A DNA stretch of 64,000 bases from Salirhabdus sp. Marseille-P4669 (GTDB taxonomy: Bacteria; Bacillota; Bacilli; Bacillales; Alkalibacillaceae), in assembly GCF_900240405.1 (NCBI RefSeq), contig NZ_OEQK01000001.1, positions 186,001 to 250,000 of the forward strand, in the 5' to 3' direction. The position numbers were made by a program, and so were the translations under genes. The number at the start of each line of letters is the position of its first letter. Positions within the stretch are counted from its first letter, which is position 1. The notes under the pieces were generated by a model. The model ran no database searches, was not told where the DNA came from, and saw only the letters and a list, made by a program, of their open reading frames with translations. Positions 57,255 to 64,000 of the stretch are shown one piece after another.

Positions 57255-57756
57255 CTCCTCTCCAGTACTGTAATGCAGTTAGCTTACGAAATTTGATTCT
57301 CACCCATGTTCCGGGTTCGACAAAGTTATGAAATGGTATTACCTTATCATTCATGATTAACCGATGATTGGCGACGATTTCTCCAACGCTTAAATCAATG
57401 AATGGGAAACGTCTGTCCATATTTTTAATGTGAAATTTCCCATTTTCCTCCACGAACTTTTCGCCTTCTTCTACGTTGGAAGGCATTCCTACATTGTAGC
57501 TTTCATAAATGAGCTCATATTGCTTAATTGTATGTTCGTCAGTCATCACATATTTCTCTTGAACGGGAGTTAAATGGACGGAGTGTGTGTATAGTATATC
57601 GAATTTTTGCTTTTTTTCTATTGGTAAAAAAGCAAGGATTTCCCCAGTGTTTTCAAACTCAAAACTTAACGTAGGGAACAAAGGAATGAAAAGAAAAGAC
57701 AACAGAAGTGTCAATAGGAAGATTGGCAAAAGGACAAATTTTCGTAATCGTTTCAA
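57235..57756 (-). CDS. DUF1850 domain protein of the TRAP operon
   Basis: A 173-residue protein with one N-terminal membrane helix or signal (about 5-24) and an exterior DUF1850 domain containing ILYTHSVHLTPVQEKY (near 52) and the late GTWVRIKFRKLTALQYW. DUF1850 genes commonly sit between TAXI binding-protein and permease genes; the role is unknown. TTG 57756 is preferred because GGAG stands 8 bases upstream, while the in-frame GTG 57765 is too close to it. Confidence 0.82.
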   Translation of the reverse strand: MKRLRKFVLLPIFLLTLLLSFLFIPLFPTLSFEFENTGEILAFLPIEKKQKFDILYTHSVHLTPVQEKYVMTDEHTIKQYELIYESYNVGMPSNVEEGEKFVEENGKFHIKNMDRRFPFIDLSVGEIVANHRLIMNDKVIPFHNFVEPGTWVRIKFRKLTALQYWRGDEISGG

Positions 57757-57818
57757 AAGGAACACTCCATGTTAAAAATACTTCATTCGAAGCTTTAATA
57801 GATTGTTGTTTTTTGCGA

Positions 57819-57858
57819 TAAAAAAGTGAAACGTAGCCGAGGCATCTACCTCGGCTAC
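57819..57858 (-). terminator. Hairpin between the TAXI and DUF1850 genes
   Basis: On the minus strand GTAGCCGAGG, TAGATG and CCTCGGCTAC form a perfect 10-bp stem, followed 7 bases later by six T. It probably stops part of the transcription after the binding-protein gene, giving more binding protein than permease. Confidence 0.75.
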
Positions 57859-57887
57859 ATGAATGAAACAATCATTTAATTTGGTTG

Positions 57888-58862
57888 TTATTCACCTAGT
57901 AAACCTTTTTCTTCAAAGTACTTTTTAGCACCTGGGTGGAAGTCAATACCTACACCTTCTACTGCTGCCTCAGCAGAAATCTTTTCACCCTTGTCGTGAG
58001 TGATGTCCCCTTCATTATCAAAGAATGCTTTTGTAAGCTCGTAAACTTGATCTTCAGATAAATCGCCATTTGCGATCAACATTGCAAGAACTGCAACTGT
58101 TTGTGTGTCTTCAGCTAAGCCATACGTGCCAGCTGGAATCACTTCTGTAGTATAGTATGGATACTTCTCGATTAATGCATCAATTTTATCATTTGCAATT
58201 GGAACAATTACAACATCAGATTGAACAGATAATTGCTCAACAGATGCAGTTGGAGCACCTGCAGTTACAAATGCAGCATCAATTGTTCCGTCTTGAATGG
58301 AATCCGTAGACTCATCAAATGGTAGATATTGCGCATCTAAGTCCTCTAAAGTTAATCCGTGAACTTCAAGGATTTGTTTTGCGTTTTCTAAAGTACCACT
58401 ACCAGTATCTCCTACAGATACAACCTTACCCTTTAAATCTTCAACGCTTTCAATACCACTATCAGGAGTTGTTACGATTTGGATTGTTTCTGGGTAAAGA
58501 GCCCCAACAGCTGTAACTTTATCTAATTTTTCTTCAAACATTTGTGTACCTTCCACACCGTAGCTTGCGATGTCCGTTTGTACTAATGCAAGATGTCCTT
58601 CACCACTTTGAACTTTATTCATGTTTTCCGTGGATGCTCCAGATGTAATACTAGATACTGTGTAATCGGTATGTTCTTGCATAATACCAGCAATTTCTCC
58701 ACCTAATGGGTAGTATGTACCACCAGTACCACCAGTAAGTAATGTTAAGGCATCTGTTTCTCCACCTTCACTATCTCCGCCGCCTTTTTGACCACCACAA
58801 GCAGCCAGGAATGCAGCTAAAATCATAATGAAAGCAAAGGCTAACATTTTATTTTTTTTCAT
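57888..58862 (-). CDS. TAXI-family TRAP transporter solute-binding lipoprotein
   Basis: Extracytoplasmic binding protein of 324 residues. The signal (about 1-22) ends in the lipobox LAAC, followed by a Gly/Asp-rich linker. The TAXI fold begins with LLTGGTGGTYYPLGGEIAGI and includes SGASTENMNKVQSGEGHLALVQTDIA and GKVVSVGDTGSGTLENAKQIL. ATG 58862 follows AAAGGGGGAAATTAC; an in-frame upstream extension has no ribosome site. First gene of the TRAP operon. The ligand is unknown; glutamate or other carboxylates are common for TAXI proteins. Confidence 0.92.
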   Translation of the reverse strand: MKKNKMLAFAFIMILAAFLAACGGQKGGGDSEGGETDALTLLTGGTGGTYYPLGGEIAGIMQEHTDYTVSSITSGASTENMNKVQSGEGHLALVQTDIASYGVEGTQMFEEKLDKVTAVGALYPETIQIVTTPDSGIESVEDLKGKVVSVGDTGSGTLENAKQILEVHGLTLEDLDAQYLPFDESTDSIQDGTIDAAFVTAGAPTASVEQLSVQSDVVIVPIANDKIDALIEKYPYYTTEVIPAGTYGLAEDTQTVAVLAMLIANGDLSEDQVYELTKAFFDNEGDITHDKGEKISAEAAVEGVGIDFHPGAKKYFEEKGLLGE

Positions 58863-59210
58863 GTAATTTCCCCCTTTATATAATATGTACATGTAAATAT
58901 TAACACACAAGTTACAATTTTCGGAATCTTTTTTAACATTTTGGATTAAATTGTTAAAATGGTTAATGAAATGGTAAAATTTTAATAACGGTTTTGGAAG
59001 GGTAGTGGATAGAGAAAGCGCATACTCCTATATTATATAAATAAAGTCCAATGTTGTAAATCAAAAAATACAAGCCAGAATAGAATAGCTTATTACGTAT
59101 ACATAATAGACTAGTAAGGAATAAGAAACATAAGCGAAGTACAGGTTTTGTTTCGACATACGGAATGAAAGTAACGTATCTTAAAAATGTAAAATCAAGG
59201 TGTGAGATGT
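58863..59210. other. Gene-free stretch between the TAXI and helD genes
   Basis: About 350 bases, strongly AT-rich, between divergent genes. It must contain both promoters. Near 58884-58895 there is a palindromic TACATGTA. I see no gene, hairpin terminator or 21-bp phasing here. Confidence 0.5.
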
Positions 59211-61541
59211 ATGGATGAAAATAGTAAAGAGTGGCAGGATGAGCAACAAAGAGTCAATGAAGTAAAAGAGGAAATTAAAAGGAAGAAAAGAAAGCTTGGC
59301 GAAAATGTACAATCGGTGAAGCGTAAAGTCATTGAACTACGTAAAAATTTCTGGGAAGATGTGACGGTCAACCTTGATGAACCGGATGACGTTATTGAAA
59401 CAGAAGCAAGTATAAAACAGCAAGCGGAGCTATTGTCTGAACGGGAGAGAAGTCATCGCCAACTAAGCGAACAATTAAAAGTGTTAGACCGATTACAGGA
59501 TTCTCCTTATTTTGGAAGAATCGATTTTTTAGAGGATGGGGAAACAGAAGTTGACCGTATTTATATTGGGATTGGATCTTTAATGGATGCAGAAGAGGAA
59601 AACTTTCTAATTTACGATTGGAGAGCACCGATTTCTAGTCTGTACTATGATTATCCTCCTGGACCGGCTGAGTATGAAACAGTAGATAGTACTATTACAG
59701 GGGATATGAAGTTAAAAAGACAATTTATTATCCGTGATGGCCAAATTAAGGGAATGTTTAATACAGGGTTAACGATTGGTGACCATCTTCTTCAAAAAGT
59801 GTTAGGGCATAATGCGAACACAACGATGAAAAATATTGTAGCTACGATCCAAAAAGAACAAAATCAAATTATCCGAAATGAAAAAGCGAAAGTGCTTATT
59901 GTTCAAGGAGTAGCAGGAAGTGGGAAAACATCAGCAGCGCTACAACGTGTAGCCTATTTACTTTATCGATATCGCCAAAGCCTTTCCAGTGAGAATATTA
60001 TGTTGTTTTCACCTAACTCCTTATTTAATAGCTATGTATCTACTGTACTTCCGGAACTAGGTGAAGAGAATATGAAACAAACCACCTTTGAAGAGCACGC
60101 GGAGGAAAGGTTGGGGAAGGAATTTACGATTGAGACACCATTTGACCAAATGGAATATTACTTGACCAAATCCAATGCTCCGGAATATCCAGCTAGAATT
60201 GCAGGTATCCGTTATAAAGCAAGTCCAGTCTTTAAAGATCATATAGACCAATTTTTAAAATCCCTTAAACAGGATGGCTTACTATTCCGGAATATTACAT
60301 TTCGAGGAAAAAAGCTTATATCAAAGGAGCAAATTCATGATTTCTTTTATCGTTTTGAGCCATCTACCTCTATTCCAAATCGGTTAGAAGAAGTTAGTCG
60401 CTGGCTATTGGAAGAGCTTCAAAAAATAGAGAGAGCAGAACGAAAAAAAGATTGGGTATTAGAAGAGGCGGCTTTACTGAAAAAAGAAGATTATGTCAAA
60501 GCCTTTGAAAAATTATCGGAAAGGGATTCTTTTTCAGAGGATTCATTTGATGATTTCGACCGAGAAGAATATTTGTTACGTAAGCTTGTTGTTGCAAGAA
60601 GATTCAAAGGGTTGAAACGAAAAATTGAAAAACTTCAGTTTGTAAATATAAAAGCGACATATGTCCATTTTTTCGCGGATTACGCACACCAGAATGGTTG
60701 GAATGTTCCAGAAGAATGGAGTGAAATATGTAACCAGACGGTAGAGACAATTCGAAATGGTAACATCTTTTACGAAGATGTTTCGCCATATTTATACTTT
60801 TTAGATCAAATACAAGGCTTTACCATCAATCGAAATATAAGACATGTGTTTATTGATGAGGCTCAAGATTATTCGCCATTCCAGTTTGCGTATATTAAGG
60901 AAATGTTTCCGTATAGTCGTATAACGTTATTAGGTGATTTTAATCAAGCGATTTATGCACATACATTTGAAACGGGTACAATCCTAAATGAACAGAACGA
61001 ATCCAATACGGAGCGTATTACATTATTAAACAGCTATCGCTCTACGGAAGAGATTGTGGAATTTACGAAGGATCTCATTGAGAAGGGTGAAGAAATCCGA
61101 CCATTTAATCGGGAAGGCTCAAAGCCAAAACTATTTTGTGTCGATAGTGATGAGGAATTGTACACGGAGATGGAAAATACAATCCATGCGCTTAAGGAAA
61201 AGGGATATGAAACCGTAGCGGTAATATGTAAAACAATGGAGGAAAGTGAACGCGCTTATCGTGAGCTCGCTCCATTGGTAGATGTAAAATTGGTTGGACC
61301 AGAAGCGAAGACGTTCCAAAAGGGCGTGCTCATTATTCCGGCATATTTAGCAAAAGGGATTGAGTTTGATGCTGTTATCATTCATAATGCCTCACAAAGG
61401 GCATATCACATGGAGTATGAGCGCAATCTCTTTTACACAGCTTGTACGAGAGCAATGCATGAGTTAATCCTTTATTCTGTTGGCGAAATAAGTCCATTTA
61501 TAAAAGAGGTTTCTACAAATAAATACGATCAAGTAAAATAA
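59211..61541 (+). CDS. helD: HelD-type superfamily 1 helicase, RNA polymerase recycling factor
   Basis: UvrD-like ATPase of 776 residues that in Bacillus subtilis frees stalled RNA polymerase. An N-terminal coiled-coil arm (about 1-90, charged, RVNEVKEEIKRKKRKL) precedes the ATPase. The ATPase has Walker A VQGVAGSGKTSAALQRVAYLL near 231, Walker B HVFIDEAQDYSPFQ near 547 and motif VI-like FYTACTRAMHELIL near 744. Length and domain order match HelD (774 residues) rather than PcrA. ATG 59211 follows AAGGTG by 7 bases; GTG 59202 is an alternative. Confidence 0.88.
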   Translation: MDENSKEWQDEQQRVNEVKEEIKRKKRKLGENVQSVKRKVIELRKNFWEDVTVNLDEPDDVIETEASIKQQAELLSERERSHRQLSEQLKVLDRLQDSPYFGRIDFLEDGETEVDRIYIGIGSLMDAEEENFLIYDWRAPISSLYYDYPPGPAEYETVDSTITGDMKLKRQFIIRDGQIKGMFNTGLTIGDHLLQKVLGHNANTTMKNIVATIQKEQNQIIRNEKAKVLIVQGVAGSGKTSAALQRVAYLLYRYRQSLSSENIMLFSPNSLFNSYVSTVLPELGEENMKQTTFEEHAEERLGKEFTIETPFDQMEYYLTKSNAPEYPARIAGIRYKASPVFKDHIDQFLKSLKQDGLLFRNITFRGKKLISKEQIHDFFYRFEPSTSIPNRLEEVSRWLLEELQKIERAERKKDWVLEEAALLKKEDYVKAFEKLSERDSFSEDSFDDFDREEYLLRKLVVARRFKGLKRKIEKLQFVNIKATYVHFFADYAHQNGWNVPEEWSEICNQTVETIRNGNIFYEDVSPYLYFLDQIQGFTINRNIRHVFIDEAQDYSPFQFAYIKEMFPYSRITLLGDFNQAIYAHTFETGTILNEQNESNTERITLLNSYRSTEEIVEFTKDLIEKGEEIRPFNREGSKPKLFCVDSDEELYTEMENTIHALKEKGYETVAVICKTMEESERAYRELAPLVDVKLVGPEAKTFQKGVLIIPAYLAKGIEFDAVIIHNASQRAYHMEYERNLFYTACTRAMHELILYSVGEISPFIKEVSTNKYDQVK

Positions 61542-61544
61542 CAA

Positions 61545-61578
61545 AAAATGCTATTAGCGGTCAGCTAGTAGCATTTTT
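61545..61578 (+). terminator. Terminator of helD
   Basis: AAAATGCTATTAGC / GCTAGTAGCATTTT stem with a 5-base loop and one mismatch, followed by T. Confidence 0.8.
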
Positions 61579-61646
61579 GCGCTATAATGATAAGACTAGT
61601 TGAGCTTGTTTTGTACAGTTAAATTCCTACTATAAAGGTGATTCTA

Positions 61647-63377
61647 TTGAAAAGAGTACTAGCTTACGTTTTCTCTTATAAAAAAGCGACAACAATCGCA
61701 TTATCATTGATGCTCTTTGAACTAATGGTAGAGTTAGTGCAACCCATCATTATGGCCCGGATAATTGACGAAGGTGTCGTGAAGCAAGACTTATCTATGG
61801 TCATGACGTGGGGGAGTGTATTATTGGGACTTTCCTTACTTGCTTTTGTTGGGGGAATTGTCAGTTCCTTCTTTGCAGCCGAGGTTAGTCAAGGTGTTGG
61901 CTATGATGTGCGACGGGATGTATATACAAAGATTCAGACGTTTTCAACGACCAGGTTTCAGAAATTTTCTACATCGTCTTTAATCATGCGCTTAACGAAC
62001 GACGTTACACAAATACAAGGCTTTGTTTTCATGGGGTTAAGGATAATGCTTCGCGCTCCATTATTTATTGTGTTTGGTGTTGCTATGGCTTTTTCCATCC
62101 ATACTGGTTTAGCAACAATTTTAGCAATTGCTGTACCTACTTCCATTGTGGTCATGCTCTTTATTGTTTCTAAAGGGGTTCTTTATTTTACAAAGGTCCA
62201 AGAGAAATTAGATTCGGTTAACTCTGTTATTCAGGAAAATTTAGTAGGAATTCGTCTCATTAAAGCGTTCAATCGTGGAAGCTATGAAGAAGAACGATTT
62301 AATAAAGAGAATCAATCCCTACAAGCATTTAATGTGAAAGCCTTACGTTTTATGGAGCTCGCGATGCCAATTATTATGCTAGGTATGAATAGTAGTCTTG
62401 TCATCATGTTATGGTTTGGCGCCCTAGAATTGAATGTAGGTGATGCTCAGCCTGGAGAGGTTGTCGCTTTAATAAATTATGGAACGAGAATACTAGGATC
62501 CATAGGGATGTTTGCCTTTTTAATGATGAACTTTACGAGAGGACGAGCTTCAGCACATCGGATTGACGAGGTGTTACGAGAGGAAGAAGATGAAGAATGG
62601 AGTAGGAAAGATAAGAACAGGCAACCTGTAGAGGGTGCGGTTGATTTTCAGAATGTATCTTTCTACTATGATTCTAGCAGTACTCCTGCCTTGCGAAATG
62701 TGACTTTTCATGTCAACCCTGGAGAAACGTTAGGAATTTTAGGGGAAACAGGTTCGGGGAAAAGCTCCTTAATTCAATTAATACCGAGGCTTTTTGAACC
62801 GACATCCGGCGAAATATTCATTGATGGAAAGAACATGAAGGATATAGAAATCGATTCTTTACGTTTAGCGATAGGGTTAGTGCCACAAGAAGCACATTTA
62901 TTTACAGGTACGATACGAGATAATATTTTGTGGGGAAATGAACGTGCAACGATGGACGACATTATTCAAGCTGCAAAGGCTGCGAATATACATGACTTTA
63001 TTATGACTTTGCCGGAAGCGTATGAAACGAAGATTGGCCAACGGGGTGTTAATTTATCTGGTGGTCAAAAGCAACGACTATCCTTAGCAAGGGCTATTGT
63101 TCGGAGACCAAAGATCCTTTTGCTAGACGATAGCACGAGTGCATTAGATGCGAATACAGAAGCAAGTGTCCTACAAGCTTTGAAACAAATGCGTTCGACA
63201 ACTTTTATTATAGCCCAAAAAATAAGCTCTGTAGCGGATGCGGATAAAATCCTTCTATTAAACCAAGGAAGAGTAGTAGCGAGTGGTTCACATGACGAAC
63301 TTTTAGAACAAAATGCACTCTATCAATCAATCTATTACTCTCAAGTACAAGAGGATGTGCTCCAATATGACGAATAA
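61647..63377 (+). CDS. ABC exporter half-transporter, YfiB-like
   Basis: First half of a heterodimeric multidrug-type exporter: 576 residues. The membrane domain spans about 10-300 (FQKFSTSSLIMRLTNDVTQIQ coupling segment). The ATPase domain shows Walker A ILGETGSGKSSLIQLIPRL near 366, signature GVNLSGGQKQRLSLARAIV near 471 and Walker B ILLLDDSTSALD near 495. In Walker B the usual catalytic Glu is Asp, which marks the degenerate site of heterodimers. The start is TTG 61647 with AAAGGTGATT upstream. Overlaps the next gene by 11 bases. Confidence 0.88.
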   Translation: MKRVLAYVFSYKKATTIALSLMLFELMVELVQPIIMARIIDEGVVKQDLSMVMTWGSVLLGLSLLAFVGGIVSSFFAAEVSQGVGYDVRRDVYTKIQTFSTTRFQKFSTSSLIMRLTNDVTQIQGFVFMGLRIMLRAPLFIVFGVAMAFSIHTGLATILAIAVPTSIVVMLFIVSKGVLYFTKVQEKLDSVNSVIQENLVGIRLIKAFNRGSYEEERFNKENQSLQAFNVKALRFMELAMPIIMLGMNSSLVIMLWFGALELNVGDAQPGEVVALINYGTRILGSIGMFAFLMMNFTRGRASAHRIDEVLREEEDEEWSRKDKNRQPVEGAVDFQNVSFYYDSSSTPALRNVTFHVNPGETLGILGETGSGKSSLIQLIPRLFEPTSGEIFIDGKNMKDIEIDSLRLAIGLVPQEAHLFTGTIRDNILWGNERATMDDIIQAAKAANIHDFIMTLPEAYETKIGQRGVNLSGGQKQRLSLARAIVRRPKILLLDDSTSALDANTEASVLQALKQMRSTTFIIAQKISSVADADKILLLNQGRVVASGSHDELLEQNALYQSIYYSQVQEDVLQYDE

Positions 63378-64000
63378 ACTAGAGGGAAAAACAAATTCAG
63401 CTCCACCAATGAATCGGCATATGCGACCACCAAAGCCTCCAAAAGTAAAAAATATGAAAGCAACACTCAGCCGTATTTGGGGTTATATGGAAAATCAAAA
63501 AATGCTGTTTTTTGCAGTTGTTTCATTCGTTATCATGAGCTCGGTAATGACACTGATCGGACCATATGTTTTAGGGAAAGCGGTAGACCTTTTAATAGAG
63601 GATTTTAATCAATCTGTATTATGGAAAATGCTTGCGTTACTAGTAGGTATTTATATTGTTCAGGCAGTTGCGGAATGGTTTCAAAACTTTTGGATGATAC
63701 AAATAGCACAAAACACAGTCTATTCGATGCGTAAGAAATTGTTTGGACATTTACAACTGCTGCCGATTGCCTTTTTTCAAAAACAACAGCATGGGAATTT
63801 AATGAGTCGATTAACAAATGACATGGAAAACGTTAGTAGGACCTTAAACTCATCTATTATACAAGTTGCAACAAGTGTCATCACACTAACAGGTACACTA
63901 ATCATCATGCTATTGTTAAGCCCATTATTAACAGTTTTAACATTGACTATTGTGCCAGCGATGTTTTTTGGATTGAAGTGGATCACAAACCGTACGGGAG
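63367..64000 (+). CDS. ABC exporter half-transporter, YfiC-like (partial, runs off the window)
   Basis: Second half of the heterodimeric exporter, cut by the window edge: about 211 residues are visible. It starts at ATG 63367 inside the end of the previous gene, has a Pro/Lys-rich N-terminus (MNRHMRPPKPPKVKNMKATL), then several membrane helices and the coupling segment LPIAFFQKQQHGNLMSRLTNDM. The ATPase domain lies beyond the window. Pairing with the Asp-type partner is as expected for YfiB/YfiC-like proteins. Confidence 0.85.
   Translation, partial: MTNKLEGKTNSAPPMNRHMRPPKPPKVKNMKATLSRIWGYMENQKMLFFAVVSFVIMSSVMTLIGPYVLGKAVDLLIEDFNQSVLWKMLALLVGIYIVQAVAEWFQNFWMIQIAQNTVYSMRKKLFGHLQLLPIAFFQKQQHGNLMSRLTNDMENVSRTLNSSIIQVATSVITLTGTLIIMLLLSPLLTVLTLTIVPAMFFGLKWITNRTG

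Overview
The window reads as chromosome from a low-GC, halotolerant member of the Bacillaceae (Oceanobacillus / Virgibacillus / Ornithinibacillus-like). Reasons: pyr operon order pyrAA-pyrAB-pyrK-pyrD-pyrF-pyrE, strong Shine-Dalgarno sites with many TTG/GTG starts, a CarD regulator, a HelD-type helicase, MenA, and a complete ectABC operon for ectoine. The species is inferred. No rRNA, tRNA, CRISPR array, phage or intact insertion sequence was seen.

Layout. 1-9.1 kb: distal pyrimidine operon and a uracil permease under a PyrR-type attenuator. 9.1-15 kb: peptidase T and the oxidative pentose-phosphate enzymes gndA and zwf, with a KynB-like cyclase behind zwf. 15-23.8 kb: an ABC-2 exporter pair, an amino-acid permease, a LysE exporter, three small unknown proteins, an EamA transporter, a DUF1906 lipoprotein and a 3-methyladenine glycosylase. 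23.8-26.2 kb: ectABC. 26.6-33.2 kb: an orphan AraD, an ECF sigma / anti-sigma pair, an MFS transporter, topoisomerase III and a NUDIX hydrolase. 33.3-37.2 kb: PurU and an SsuABC/ThiXYZ-type importer. 37.5-47.2 kb: a HEXXH lipoprotein, two drug exporters, a PhoD-like hydrolase, MenA and a MATE exporter. 47.3-50.5 kb: a compact operon matching ectoine/hydroxyectoine catabolism (eutB-eutC-doeA). 50.6-58.9 kb: CarD, an FAH-family enzyme, a split ThrE exporter, an amidase and a TAXI-type TRAP transporter. 59.2-64 kb: HelD and a heterodimeric ABC exporter whose second gene runs off the edge.

How it fits together. The organism appears able both to make ectoine and, at least in part, to break it down, with the two gene sets about 21 kb apart. 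The catabolic set lacks recognisable deacetylase, aminotransferase and dehydrogenase genes here; the nearby amidase and TRAP importer are candidates only.

The most unusual signal is non-coding. Four separate intergenic patches (about 9.45-9.78, 12.68-12.85, 17.43-17.73 and 37.24-37.46 kb) each carry a different short motif repeated at a spacing of exactly 21 bp, with occasional slips, usually of -2. A fifth patch (42.2-42.4 kb) uses a unit of about 52 bp holding an inverted ATAG...CTAT. All lie next to transcription terminators. Two further dispersed repeat families have two copies each. I know of no described element matching the 21-bp patches; all counting was done by eye.
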